Shown: one piece after another, positions 43,625 to 52,831 of the stretch | Layout of the letters: every line of letters begins with the position of its first letter | How positions within the stretch are numbered: the stretch's first letter is position 1 | Assembly (NCBI RefSeq): GCF_000021485.1 | Contig: NC_011761.1 | Span: 1,394,001 to 1,458,000, forward strand | DNA from: Acidithiobacillus ferrooxidans ATCC 23270 | Lineage (GTDB): Bacteria > Pseudomonadota > Gammaproteobacteria > Acidithiobacillales > Acidithiobacillaceae | Direction: 5' to 3' | DNA: 64,000 nt | Notes under the pieces: model-generated | What the model was told of the DNA's origin: nothing | Database searches by the model: none | What the model saw: the letters and a program-made list of their open reading frames with translations, nothing else | Position numbers and translations under genes: made by a program

Positions 43625-45053
43625 GATGCACATGCATGGCCCCCAACTCGGCGCAGCGATGCAGGCTGGGTACGGCCTTTCCGGGGTTGAGGCGACCTTC
43701 GGGGTCGAAGGCGTGTTTGATGCGATGCAACTGCGCCAGTTCGGCGGCGTTGAACTGAACGCACATGCTGTCCAGTTTCTCGACGCCGACGCCGTGTTCG
43801 CCGGTGACGCTGCCACCGACGGACACGCAGAGTTCAAGGATGCGGCGCCCAAATTCCTCAGCGGTGTGCAGCTGTCCCTCGGCATTCGCGTCGTAAAGGA
43901 TCAGCGGGTGCAGATTACCATCGCCCGCGTGGAAGACATTGGCGACCCGCAATCCATATTCGGCGGACCAGGCGGTGATTCGCTCCAGCACTTCCGCCAG
44001 GCGCTGGCGCGGAATGGTCCCGTCCATGCAGTAATAATCCGGAGCCAGACGCCCCACCGCCGGAAAGGCCGCCTTGCGGCCTTTCCAAAGCAGCAGACGG
44101 GTTGCTGCGTCCTCGGCTATGCGGATAGCGCGGGCACCGTGGCGTTGGAGCAGGGTTTCGACCTCTCGTAGCTGTTCCTCCAGTTCCACGGCCGGGCCAT
44201 CCAACTCACAAAGGAGGATGGCTGCGGCATCGCGGGGATAACCGGCATGGACAAAATCCTCCGCTGCTTCGATGGCGAGCCGATCCATCATCTCCAGGCC
44301 GGCGGGAATGATGCCCGAGGCAATGATGGCGCTGACCGACTCCGCTGCCGCCTCGACGCTGGAAAAGGCCGCCAGCAGGACGAGGACATGCTCCGGCATC
44401 GGCAACAAACGCACCGTGCATTCCGTCACCACACCCAGCAATCCTTCGGAACCGGTCATTAGCGCCAGCAGATCGTAGCCGGGGCTGTCGAGAGCCTGAC
44501 TGCCGATCCGCAGGGTTTCACCCGTGGCGGTCAGCACATCCAGCTCCAGAATGTTGTGGACGGTAAGCCCGTATTTCAGGCAATGCACACCGCCGGAGTT
44601 CTCCGCTACATTGCCGCCAATACTGCAGGCGATCTGCGAGGAGGGATCGGGCGCGTAATACAAACCCAAAGGGCGGGCCGCTTCGCTGATGGCCAGATTG
44701 CGCACGCCCGGCTGAACCCGAGCGGTTCGGTTTTCCCGGTCGATGGCGACAATATGACGTAAGCGGGCCAGACTGAGAAGCACCGCATCACGGAGCGGGC
44801 GCGCGCCCCCGGAAAGGCCCGTACCCGCGCCACGCGGCACCACCGCCACGCCGTGGCGCTGACAGATTTGCAAGACCGCCTGTACGCCCTCCCGGTCCGT
44901 GGGCAATGCCACACAAAGCGGCAACTCGCGCACTGCCGCGAGGCCGTCGCATTCATATGGCCGTAAATCTTCCGCACCATGCAAGACCGCATCCGCGGAC
45001 AAGGCCGCCTGCAATTCCGCAAGGAGAGCGGTAGGGTAGGGGGACGCGGGCAT
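43587..45053 (-). CDS. glcD: Glycolate oxidase subunit GlcD
   Basis: The 488-residue FAD-linked subunit has the FAD-binding segment VVPRGAGTGLSGGARP and IGGNVAENSGGVHCLKYG, the middle MTGSEGLLGVVTE, and the C-terminal FHAGDGNLHPLI and TGEHGVGVEKL. It is the catalytic subunit of the glycolate dehydrogenase complex. The start at 45053 (MPASPYPTALL) is preferred over 45071, since the latter overlaps the kinase gene. Confidence 0.92.
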   Translation of the reverse strand: MPASPYPTALLAELQAALSADAVLHGAEDLRPYECDGLAAVRELPLCVALPTDREGVQAVLQICQRHGVAVVPRGAGTGLSGGARPLRDAVLLSLARLRHIVAIDRENRTARVQPGVRNLAISEAARPLGLYYAPDPSSQIACSIGGNVAENSGGVHCLKYGLTVHNILELDVLTATGETLRIGSQALDSPGYDLLALMTGSEGLLGVVTECTVRLLPMPEHVLVLLAAFSSVEAAAESVSAIIASGIIPAGLEMMDRLAIEAAEDFVHAGYPRDAAAILLCELDGPAVELEEQLREVETLLQRHGARAIRIAEDAATRLLLWKGRKAAFPAVGRLAPDYYCMDGTIPRQRLAEVLERITAWSAEYGLRVANVFHAGDGNLHPLILYDANAEGQLHTAEEFGRRILELCVSVGGSVTGEHGVGVEKLDSMCVQFNAAELAQLHRIKHAFDPEGRLNPGKAVPSLHRCAELGAMHVHHGQLPFPELERF

Positions 45054-45067
45054 GCTGGGCCGGCACC

Positions 45068-46405
45068 TCACGCAGGAGCGTCGCCGCGTAAGCGGCGGCG
45101 GGCGAGGGCGAGGCTCCCTGCATCCCCCACATTGCCGGGGAAAATCACCACCGGCAGTTGGGGGGTGCGAGGGTGATCGGCGGGGCAGACCACCACAGAG
45201 CAGCCCGGCAGTATCTGCCCCATGACCCGCGCCATGCGCAGGGCGAGGCCGTCGCTGAGGACATCGTTGGAAGTGATACCGCCCTTGCTGATGAGGAAAC
45301 CGAGATCCTCCGGCAAGCTTCGGACCACCTCCATCAAGAAGGCCGACACAGCCTCCCCAAAGGCCAGACGGGCAGCTTGATCGGCAAAACGGCGCTCACC
45401 ACGGCTGGTGTAGATGACGACATCCAGCCCTTTGCCGTGAGCCGCCGCCGCTCGCCGCACAATGGCCTCCAACTGTGCAGGGCGCTGCGCGCCCGCACAA
45501 CGGTCCACATCGACCTCTATAGCCTCCAAGCCGGGTTCCAGGAGCAGACATTCCAGTTGCTCCGTGGTTTTGCGCACGTGCGAGCCGACGACGATGGCAC
45601 CGGCCCGGCTACCGCGCACCACTTGCGCCATATCCTTGGCCGCCACAGGTTGCGGCGGCAAGTCCGCCAGCGCCGTCAACAGGCTGGCGGCACTACGGAA
45701 GAGAAAGCGCCTGCCTTGTGCCGCGGCAGCCCGTAAATCCCGGGCAAAGGCGGCGAGGTCCGCGGGTTCCACCGCATCCACCACGGCGCAAACGTTGTCC
45801 CTCAGGGCCAGAAGGTGCCCCAGGCAGCCCGCGCGCAACTCCGCCAGCGTGAAGCGCTCCACCGCCGCCGCCGGAATCCGTCCCTGGGTCTTCTCCTCCA
45901 CGTAGTCCGGCAGAAAGCCGTGATGAAAGGCAAACACCGAATCCTTCGCAAATTCGGTCTTATGGGCGGGCGTCTCCACACCGTTCTGGCGCACGTAATG
46001 CACGCCGTCCCGCGTGATGCGTTCGCCCTCAAAAAAGGCGGGAATAAGAAAATGGGCGTCGAAGGGCCCCAACTCTTCGGCCATCACGTCGGTTTCCACC
46101 GGATAATGGCCGCGCAAGGTGGAGTCGGAACGACTCACCAGAATAGGCCGCACCGCCCGCCCCGCCGCTGCTGCTCGATCCAGTGCCACCCGCAGATTCC
46201 GGCAGATGTCGCGGGTGACCGCCGCCGCTCGCTCCCCCACCATGCCCCGGGTGTTACTGAGGATGAAAAAGAGCGGAGCCGCATCGCGCAGAGCGATGGC
46301 CAGCGTTTCCACATCCCAGCGCGTGAGCAGCAGGCACGAATGCACCGTCTGCGAACCCGTGGGGTCGTCATCGATGACGATGATTTTATTGTCGGCGTCG
46401 ACCAT
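45068..46405 (-). CDS. Four-carbon acid sugar kinase family protein (DUF1537)
   Basis: The 445-residue protein matches the OtnK/DtnK/YgbK family: IIVIDDDPTGSQTVH at the N terminus, VSRSDSTLRGHYPVETDVM, and the C-terminal nucleotide-binding GFLISKGGITSNDVLSDGL. Known members phosphorylate tetronates and related hydroxyacids. The gene lies between the transketolase-like gene and glcD with gaps of 12 and 14 bases, so it is in the glycolate operon. The substrate is unknown; a C2-C4 hydroxyacid made in phosphoglycolate salvage is a guess. Confidence 0.85.
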   Translation of the reverse strand: MVDADNKIIVIDDDPTGSQTVHSCLLLTRWDVETLAIALRDAAPLFFILSNTRGMVGERAAAVTRDICRNLRVALDRAAAAGRAVRPILVSRSDSTLRGHYPVETDVMAEELGPFDAHFLIPAFFEGERITRDGVHYVRQNGVETPAHKTEFAKDSVFAFHHGFLPDYVEEKTQGRIPAAAVERFTLAELRAGCLGHLLALRDNVCAVVDAVEPADLAAFARDLRAAAAQGRRFLFRSAASLLTALADLPPQPVAAKDMAQVVRGSRAGAIVVGSHVRKTTEQLECLLLEPGLEAIEVDVDRCAGAQRPAQLEAIVRRAAAAHGKGLDVVIYTSRGERRFADQAARLAFGEAVSAFLMEVVRSLPEDLGFLISKGGITSNDVLSDGLALRMARVMGQILPGCSVVVCPADHPRTPQLPVVIFPGNVGDAGSLALARRRLRGDAPA

Positions 46406-46417
46406 CCGCTACCATCC

Positions 46418-48637
46418 TTATCCGGCGTCGAGGCCGTGGATTTTATTGACGATGCTCTCGACGGTAATCCCGTTGAAGGCCATGAGTTCGGCCGGGGTGG
46501 CCGTGGTCTCACCGCGCAACCAGGCCAGCACATCGCGCTGCCTTGCCCGGCTGCGCAGCAGCACCGGCTCCAGCGCCCCGGAAGTACCGCCGCTGATACC
46601 TAGCAGCACCTCCCCGATGAAGAGGTCGTGGAAGTCGGTGTCGCACATGAAGCCCTTATCCGCCTCGGAAACCGTGTGCGCGGCCACATCTGCCGGGCGG
46701 TAAAGCTGGCGAGGGTTGATCACCGACAGGATTCGCACCCGGTATCCCTCCTTCTCCAGCACCTGACTGGCCGCGAAAACCGGTAGCAGGACCATATCGC
46801 CGGTCACTGCCAGGGTCACGGTGCCACGGCTGCCCGTACCCGCATCATGCAGGAGCGCCGCTCCCTTGCGCACCGCCTCCCGCGCCTGTGTCATGGTCAG
46901 CCGTACCGGCAGCGGACTTTTGGAAGCGATAATGACCATCGACTTGTTGACGCTGTTCACTGCGTACTCGTAGGCGGCCTGAATGGCGTTGGCATCCGTG
47001 GGATAAAGCAGAAAGACATTGCCGTTGCGCATCTGAGCGGCAAAGTAGTTCTCGATCTCCGGGCGCTGGTGGGTCCAACCGTTGCGGCCCTGCTCCAGAG
47101 CTCCGGCGGTGAACATGCAGACCGTGGATGGGGTCTTGCGCCGCAATTCCGCCATCGCCTGTGCGACTGTCTGCATGATGGGCCAGCCATTGATGGCAAA
47201 GGATTCATAAGACAGCCACAAGGAACGGCTGCCGAAAAGGGCCAGTCCCGCCGCCAAACCCGCGCAGGCATCCTCGTTCAGGGGTTCATAGACCTGCCCG
47301 CCGGGTTGCTGGTTATAGAGCGGATCTTCCGTGGGGTGGCGGATTTTCAGGGCGTCATTGATGTTCTTCATGGCCGAGGCTTCGTTGCCGTCGGCATTGG
47401 TCACCACAAAGCGCGGATCCTGCTGTCCCACCCAGGCCACCAATGCGCCCATGGCTGTGGCGGGTACGACCGGTTCGCCTAAGGCAAAATCCTCCAGGGG
47501 GAACTCGCCCAGCTTGGCGATTTCCAGCACTTGCTCGGTTACCGCCGTCTTGGCGGCGGGGCCACCCCCGGCACGCAGGAAGTTTTCGCGCACCAGCGCC
47601 CAGGATTCGGGACTGAGGGCGCGGCACTCCAGGGCAGCCTTGATTTCCGGGGAATCCGGAGTGTCTTTGGGATACAGGTTATGGGATTTGGCCCCCAGCA
47701 CATGCACGCCCGCACCTTTCATCTGCTTGAGGATGAAGGCTGTGTGGCGGCCCCCCAAGGCGCCGTCCGCCGCCTTGGCCATGCCGGTCAGCACCGCTTC
47801 CATAAAGGCCAACCGCTGGCCAAAGGAAAAGCGCGTGGAGTCGACATAGGCACCTTCCTGACCGGCATCGTCGAAGTTCTTGGCATCCACCAGGATGACT
47901 TCGTCGAAGTCATGGGCGCGCCAGTAGGCGATCATCTCGTCATTCGTCATCAGGGAAACCATGGAGTGATGTTCCTGACTAAAGCCATTCCAGACCAGCA
48001 CCGGCAGATAATTGGTAACCCTCGGATAAGCGAAGTGAAAGTGCTTCATGGCGCTCAGCACATAAGGCTCCCCAAAACCGCCGTCACCGATGGTCACCGG
48101 GAAGAGGGTGCCAGGGTGCAGCAATGCGCCCGCCATGGCAAAGTGCTGTCCCTGCCCCAATGGGCCCGCGGGAGCCAGCAGGCCAGGGATTGCTCCGGAG
48201 AGATGACCGAGCAGTCCATGCTGTTCGCGGAAACGCGCCATCATGTCGTTCATGTCGCGGATACCCATTTCCTCCAGGGAACAGTCAAGGAACATGGCGC
48301 TGTAGAAACCCGGGGCGTGGTGACCTACTTCGGTGACGATGTTGGTGTGGCCGAGCATCACCAGTGCGGCATACGCCTCCGTACTAGAGGCAAAACCGCC
48401 AGGATGTCCTGAGGACTTGGCGGCGCAGATCTGTAAAGTGCAGTAACGCAGGGCATCAGCCATGAGCAGGGTCTGGTATACGGCCTCCATGGCCGCAGGA
48501 TTGGGAATGGCCTTGCGTCCGGTCGCTATGGCGGCACTGCGGCCATACTCCTGGAAATTCGGCCAGGATTCACCAAAGTGGAACATGCCGGCGCAAAAGG
48601 CAGGGGCGTTGGCGGGCAGGGCGGTATGGGCGGTCAT
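46418..48637 (-). CDS. ThDP-dependent transketolase/phosphoketolase-like enzyme
   Basis: The 739-residue protein has an N-terminal ThDP-binding domain (LRYCTLQICAAKSSGHPGGF, then GPLGQGQHFAMAGALLHPG and TIGDGGFGEP). A transketolase-like pyrimidine domain follows (ATAMGALVAWVG, LNEDACAGLAAGLALFGSRSLW, EIENYFAAQMRNGNVFLLYP), then a C-terminal domain. It is not a canonical Xfp phosphoketolase in sequence, though similar in size. The reaction is therefore uncertain: cleavage or exchange of a sugar phosphate. The start at 48637 has AGGA upstream. It heads the glycolate operon and is divergent from an IclR gene. Confidence 0.8.
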   Translation of the reverse strand: MTAHTALPANAPAFCAGMFHFGESWPNFQEYGRSAAIATGRKAIPNPAAMEAVYQTLLMADALRYCTLQICAAKSSGHPGGFASSTEAYAALVMLGHTNIVTEVGHHAPGFYSAMFLDCSLEEMGIRDMNDMMARFREQHGLLGHLSGAIPGLLAPAGPLGQGQHFAMAGALLHPGTLFPVTIGDGGFGEPYVLSAMKHFHFAYPRVTNYLPVLVWNGFSQEHHSMVSLMTNDEMIAYWRAHDFDEVILVDAKNFDDAGQEGAYVDSTRFSFGQRLAFMEAVLTGMAKAADGALGGRHTAFILKQMKGAGVHVLGAKSHNLYPKDTPDSPEIKAALECRALSPESWALVRENFLRAGGGPAAKTAVTEQVLEIAKLGEFPLEDFALGEPVVPATAMGALVAWVGQQDPRFVVTNADGNEASAMKNINDALKIRHPTEDPLYNQQPGGQVYEPLNEDACAGLAAGLALFGSRSLWLSYESFAINGWPIMQTVAQAMAELRRKTPSTVCMFTAGALEQGRNGWTHQRPEIENYFAAQMRNGNVFLLYPTDANAIQAAYEYAVNSVNKSMVIIASKSPLPVRLTMTQAREAVRKGAALLHDAGTGSRGTVTLAVTGDMVLLPVFAASQVLEKEGYRVRILSVINPRQLYRPADVAAHTVSEADKGFMCDTDFHDLFIGEVLLGISGGTSGALEPVLLRSRARQRDVLAWLRGETTATPAELMAFNGITVESIVNKIHGLDAG

Positions 48638-48693
48638 GGTGCGATCATCCTGTGACAAAAAGAAATTGCATCCACTCTAAGCAAGACGATATG

Positions 48694-48729
48694 ATTCCGC
48701 AATGGGTAATCGTTTCCATAATACGGAAT
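48694..48729. promoter_or_regulatory. Candidate IclR operator in the divergent promoter region
   Basis: ATTCCG (48694-48699) and CGGAAT (48724-48729) form an inverted repeat, and a shorter TTCC-N7-GGAA lies inside (48714-48728). IclR proteins often bind TTCC/GGAA half sites. The site lies within the 97 bases between the two divergent starts. Confidence 0.5.
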
Positions 48730-48734
48730 AAGTT

Positions 48735-49514
48735 ATGTCAACATCTACCACCGATAAAAACTCCTCCATCCAGGTGATCGCCCGGTTGCGTGCTCTGCTG
48801 GATGCCCTCGCGGCGGAAGGGGGGAGCGCACCACTCAAAATACTCGCCGCCGTCACCGGACTCGCACCCTCCACCGCCTTCCGCATTCTGGCCTCAGCAC
48901 AGGACAACCAACTGATCGCTCGCGATGCTGGCGGCCATTACCGCTTCGGCCAGCGCTTGCAAGACTGGGCGCAGCTCGCCCATGGCCGCAGCGACCTACG
49001 CGCCGTCGCCCGGCCCATCATGGCCTGGCTGCGCGATCAGGTGCAGGAGACGGTGAATCTTACCATCCAGGAGGGCGACGAAGTGATCTATGTAGAGCGC
49101 GCCACCTCGTCGCGGATGATGCGGGTGGAGCAGGTGATCGGCAGTCGCGCGCCGCTACATACCACCGCCGTCGGCAAGCTCATGCTGGCGCTGAATGGCG
49201 AAGCTGCTGTCCAAAGTTACGCTACCCGCACCGGCTTGCCGGCGCTTACTGTTCATACCCTGCGTCAGGCCGATGCCCTCTGGGAAAACGCCAGAAGCGG
49301 ACTTGAACGTGGCTATGCACTGGACAATGAGGAAGCCGAGATTGGCGTCGGTTGTCTCGGCGTGCTGCTCCACAGCCGATTGCCCTGGAATGCCGGCCTC
49401 AGTATCTCCGCGCCTATTGAGCGTCTCCAGGAAAGCTGGGTACCGATGCTACAGGAGGCTGCGCGGCGGATAGATAGGGGCCACCAGAAAAATGATGTAC
49501 CGTCCATAAGTTGA
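48735..49514 (+). CDS. IclR-family transcriptional regulator
   Basis: The 259-residue protein has an N-terminal winged helix (ARLRALLDALAAEGGSAPLKILAAVTGLAPSTAFRIL pattern, residues ~15-50, then RFGQRLQDW) and a C-terminal IclR effector domain (ETVNLTIQEGDEVIYVER, APLHTTAVGKLMLA, ERGYALDNEEAEIGVGCLG). It is divergent from the transketolase-like gene and probably controls the glycolate operon and itself. Confidence 0.9.
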   Translation: MSTSTTDKNSSIQVIARLRALLDALAAEGGSAPLKILAAVTGLAPSTAFRILASAQDNQLIARDAGGHYRFGQRLQDWAQLAHGRSDLRAVARPIMAWLRDQVQETVNLTIQEGDEVIYVERATSSRMMRVEQVIGSRAPLHTTAVGKLMLALNGEAAVQSYATRTGLPALTVHTLRQADALWENARSGLERGYALDNEEAEIGVGCLGVLLHSRLPWNAGLSISAPIERLQESWVPMLQEAARRIDRGHQKNDVPSIS

Positions 49515-49813
49515 AGGGCCTGTAGGTGCATAGCGTGATGGGCAACGAGTAACCCCCATTTGATGGAAATGCTTGCTGACCGGTACTCTCAATTAGAGTT
49601 AATATTTATTAACTATAATAATAAATATAATTAACTTTTATCAATTATACGCTTCTCCCATACTGCACTCCAGTCAACGTCCTCTATGCGCGCTGACGGA
49701 CCCGATGACGAGTATTCCCCCCGCGTGATATCGGGTGCGAGCCATGAGGTCCCGTGACCAACGCAATGAGTGTTCCGGATGATCCGCTCTTGAATGGAGC
49801 AATGGGAGGTTTT
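49515..49813. other. AT-rich gap with inverted repeat
   Basis: No gene supported. From 49590 to 49650 the sequence is nearly pure A/T and contains GTTAATA-TT-TATTAAC (49598-49613), a perfect inverted repeat. It probably holds the promoter of the three-gene unit that follows. A longer GTG start at 49754 for the next gene cannot be excluded. Confidence 0.45.
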
Positions 49814-50083
49814 ATGTCGCTTTTCAGGCAGATGGTAAGACCCGCAGAAGACTTGAGGCTTTTGGCTTTCGAACTCGCTCAGGACATTGATGCCATTTCG
49901 TCAAAGGGGGCGCAGTCCCCTGAAAAATTCAACGGCGCCCACGCACGGGCGGCAGGGCATTATGTCTGCGTACGTTATCACCACAATCAAGAGCCGTCTC
50001 TGCTTAGTATCTATGAAGCGCGCCGTTACTTGGCATGGCTCCGTGCCGGTCACGTTGGAACCCACTGGAATGTGGCGGATTGA
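49814..50083 (+). CDS. Small hypothetical protein, first gene of DUF6671 unit
   Basis: GGGAGG lies 6 bases before the ATG at 49814, giving 89 residues; a GTG at 49754 would add 20. The sequence is soluble and mixed: LRLLAFELAQDIDAISSK, then HYVCVRYHHNQEPSLLSIYEARRYLAWL. No family recognised. It is co-directional with the two genes that follow. Confidence 0.55.
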   Translation: MSLFRQMVRPAEDLRLLAFELAQDIDAISSKGAQSPEKFNGAHARAAGHYVCVRYHHNQEPSLLSIYEARRYLAWLRAGHVGTHWNVAD

Positions 50084-50095
50084 CCAAATGAAGTC

Positions 50096-50115
50096 GGGGT
50101 TGCCATGGCAACCCC
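50096..50115. promoter_or_regulatory. Perfect 20-base palindrome
   Basis: GGGGTTGCCA followed directly by its reverse complement, 12 bases after the stop of the small gene and covering one possible start of the DUF6671 gene. With no loop it is more like an operator than a terminator. Confidence 0.55.
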
Positions 50116-51028
50116 ATGGCCTGTGCTTTTTTGGGAGTCATGCCATCAAATGCGTGAGATAGAGCATGCAAAATATTCGCGTTTGAAAAACGCCATCTAC
50201 AAAGATGCAAGCGTGGCCCTACTTACCCAGCACGGCAAGGAGAAAGTCGTTACTCCTATACTGGCTTCCGCCATTGGCTGCGAAGTTACACTGGTGACGG
50301 GCTTTGACACGGACCAACTGGGTACCTTTACCCGAGACATCCCCCGTGCTGGCACCCAGATCGAGGCGGCGCGGAAAAAGGCGCGCATCGGTATGGAGCT
50401 AGCGCATTTGCCCCTGGGGCTCGCTAGCGAAGGCAGCTTCGGACCGGACCCGTTTACCGGGTTGTTTTCCTTGAACGTAGAAATGGTTGTCTGGATCGAC
50501 GATACGCTCGGGATCGAAGTGGTGGGTGTTGCCTCGGGTAGGACCAACTTCTCTCATCTGCTCGCTGCCAACTGGGAGCAGGCCGAGGCATTCGCCCGTG
50601 CGATAGATTTTCCTGAACACGGGATCGTAGTGCGCCCGCGCCATGAGGACGACTCCCGCGTCCGCAAAGGGATTGCCGACTGGGAATCGCTGCGTGAGGC
50701 CTTTTTCTGGGCCTGTGGCGAGGCGGATAACGGCTGCGTCTTCCTGGAAACCGACGTGCGTGCGCATATGAACCCTATGCGCATGGAGATCATAGCTTCG
50801 GCTACACGAGATCTCGCAGACAAGCTTGCTACCCCATGCCCGGTCTGCAACACGCCCGGCTTCCAGATCGTGGAGCGCGTCCCAGGCCTGCCTTGCGAAG
50901 GTTGCGGCGCCCCGACCCGGGATACCTGGGCGGACATCCACCGTTGTGGCAGGTGTGGCCACCAGGTCGCGCTGGAACGTCTGGAGAAGGCCGCTCCAGC
51001 GGGTCACTGCGACTGGTGCAATCCATGA
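50105..51028 (+). CDS. DUF6671 protein with C-terminal zinc ribbons
   Basis: The body matches DUF6671: ASVALLTQHGKEKVVTPIL, then GFDTDQLGTFTRDIPR, ARKKARIGMELAHLPLGLASEGSFGPDPF. The C-terminal third has two zinc-ribbon-like cysteine sets (CPVCNTPG...CEGCGAP and HRCGRCGH...CDWCNP). The start is uncertain. The ATG at 50105 lies inside a palindrome; the ATG at 50150 gives 292 residues and fits the family better. The biochemical role of DUF6671 is unknown. The stop overlaps the next gene's ATG. Confidence 0.75.
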   Translation: MATPWPVLFWESCHQMREIEHAKYSRLKNAIYKDASVALLTQHGKEKVVTPILASAIGCEVTLVTGFDTDQLGTFTRDIPRAGTQIEAARKKARIGMELAHLPLGLASEGSFGPDPFTGLFSLNVEMVVWIDDTLGIEVVGVASGRTNFSHLLAANWEQAEAFARAIDFPEHGIVVRPRHEDDSRVRKGIADWESLREAFFWACGEADNGCVFLETDVRAHMNPMRMEIIASATRDLADKLATPCPVCNTPGFQIVERVPGLPCEGCGAPTRDTWADIHRCGRCGHQVALERLEKAAPAGHCDWCNP

Positions 51029-51645
51029 TTCCGAAGCGGCATGGCAGCCATGTGACGACAGCCCGAATGGAGGTGTATCGCGTTATGATGACTACGATTA
51101 CCGAAGCAGGGCGGGATATTTCAGTAACACGTCTGTTTCTTTTCGTTCGGAGAACAGACGACCTTGCCAGTGCCTGCCAGCAGGTCGAGGAGTTTCTTGC
51201 ATTTTGTCGCAGTCGCCAAAGCGATCCCTTTGCCAATGAACGTTTCTTGGGAGTCTGGGTGGAGGAGCACATAGTCACCAGTCTCCCTCAAGAGTGGGTA
51301 CAGCCATTGTCAGCCACTCAGACCCTTCTTCTAACGATGCGGGAGATTTTTGCATTATGGGGTATCTGGTCAGTCGCCTCGATGGATGCGGTATGCCTGG
51401 AGACCAATGAGGGGATGGCCCTTTCCCACAATCTAGTGCTTGATGCGCTGATTGCACTTACGCAGGGGGACGCCGGAACAGTTGGCGCTTATTCACCGGT
51501 CTTCGCGCGTGGCACGCCAATGGAACAAGTGCATGCAGAGATCAAACAACTGAATTTTCTGTATCCGCTTCGGATCGCAGGCCCGGTTTATTGCGACCCG
51601 GATACGGGTGCTTTGTCCTTACAGGACGAATTGTCATGCCATTGA
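51025..51645 (+). CDS. Hypothetical protein coupled to the DUF6671 gene
   Basis: The ATG at 51025 overlaps the upstream TGA (ATGA), giving 206 residues; internal ATGs at 51067 and 51085 are alternatives. The protein looks like a soluble alpha/beta fold: [20 protein letters not shown], then [20 protein letters not shown]. No family recognised. Coupling to DUF6671 suggests a shared function. Confidence 0.6.
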   Translation: MIPKRHGSHVTTARMEVYRVMMTTITEAGRDISVTRLFLFVRRTDDLASACQQVEEFLAFCRSRQSDPFANERFLGVWVEEHIVTSLPQEWVQPLSATQTLLLTMREIFALWGIWSVASMDAVCLETNEGMALSHNLVLDALIALTQGDAGTVGAYSPVFARGTPMEQVHAEIKQLNFLYPLRIAGPVYCDPDTGALSLQDELSCH

Positions 51646-51712
51646 AAAAATGAACACGGTAAAACCCGACGCGGATGGTTATACTCCGACTTTGTGCGCC
51701 AGGAGGGTACCC

Positions 51713-52750
51713 ATGGTGAAGCGATTCACTCTCATACGCCCCGACGATTGGCATCTCCATCTTCGGGATGGCGCGATGATGGCCGCGGCACTCCCCGACA
51801 CGGCGAGGCATTTTGCGCGCGCCATTGTTATGCCCAATCTTCAAACTCCCATCACGACAGTCGATCTGGCGCAGGCCTACCGCGACCGCATCCTCGCGGC
51901 ACTCCCAGCGGATATGCGCTTCGAGCCGCTCATGACCCTTTATCTCACGGACAATATGCCGGTGTCCGAGATCGCGAAGGCAAAAAACAGTGGCTTTGTG
52001 CAGGCGGTCAAGTACTACCCGACCGGCGCGACCACCCATTCCGAGCATGGTGTGACCGATCTGAAGCGTGCCTATTCAGTGCTCGCGGCGATGGAAAAAC
52101 TGGATCTGCCGCTGCTGCTGCACGGCGAAGTGACCGATTCGGCGGTGGACATGTTTGACCGTGAGGCGGTGTTCATCGACCGGCACCTCATGCCGTTGAC
52201 GCGCGATTTTCCCGGCCTGCGCATGGTGCTCGAGCACATCACCACACGCGCGGCGGTCGACTTCGTTCGGCAGGCCCCCAACAACGTCGCCGCGACGATT
52301 ACCGCGCACCATCTGCTGCTCAACCGCAACGCGCTATTCGAGGGTGGGTTACAACCACATCATTACTGCCTGCCGCTCCTAAAGCGGGAGACGCAGCGCG
52401 CAGCGCTTGTCGACGCAGCCACGAGCGGCAACCCGAAGTTTTTTCTCGGCACCGACAGTGCGCCGCATTCGCGTCAAGCCAAGGAGTCCGCCTGCGGCTG
52501 CGCTGGCATCTATACCGCGCACGCTGCAATGGAACTGTATACCGAGATTTTCGAGCGCGCCGGTGCGCTTGACCGGCTGGAGGCCTTCGCAAGCTTCCAC
52601 GGGTCCGATTTCTACCGGCTGCCGCGCAACCGGGACACCCTCACCCTGGAGCAACGGAGCTGGACGGTGCCTGAAGAACTGTATTTCGGGAAGGACACGG
52701 TCGTGCCGCTACGCGCCGGAAAAACGATGGCGTGGACGGTGCTGACATGA
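51713..52750 (+). CDS. pyrC: Dihydroorotase (class II, PyrC type)
   Basis: The 345-residue enzyme closes carbamoyl-aspartate to dihydroorotate in pyrimidine synthesis. Metal and active-site residues are visible: DWHLHLRDG (two His), the carboxylated Lys in [31 protein letters not shown] and [16 protein letters not shown] lies 6 bases before the ATG at 51713. It is upstream of ilvD with a 78-base gap. Confidence 0.95.
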   Translation: MVKRFTLIRPDDWHLHLRDGAMMAAALPDTARHFARAIVMPNLQTPITTVDLAQAYRDRILAALPADMRFEPLMTLYLTDNMPVSEIAKAKNSGFVQAVKYYPTGATTHSEHGVTDLKRAYSVLAAMEKLDLPLLLHGEVTDSAVDMFDREAVFIDRHLMPLTRDFPGLRMVLEHITTRAAVDFVRQAPNNVAATITAHHLLLNRNALFEGGLQPHHYCLPLLKRETQRAALVDAATSGNPKFFLGTDSAPHSRQAKESACGCAGIYTAHAAMELYTEIFERAGALDRLEAFASFHGSDFYRLPRNRDTLTLEQRSWTVPEELYFGKDTVVPLRAGKTMAWTVLT

Positions 52751-52831
52751 GCAGGCAGCGTGCTGGCCCGCAGGATTCGGTAAATTTCCGCTGCATTTTG
52801 CTGCAGCTTACGCATACTCAGGAGGGTAATG

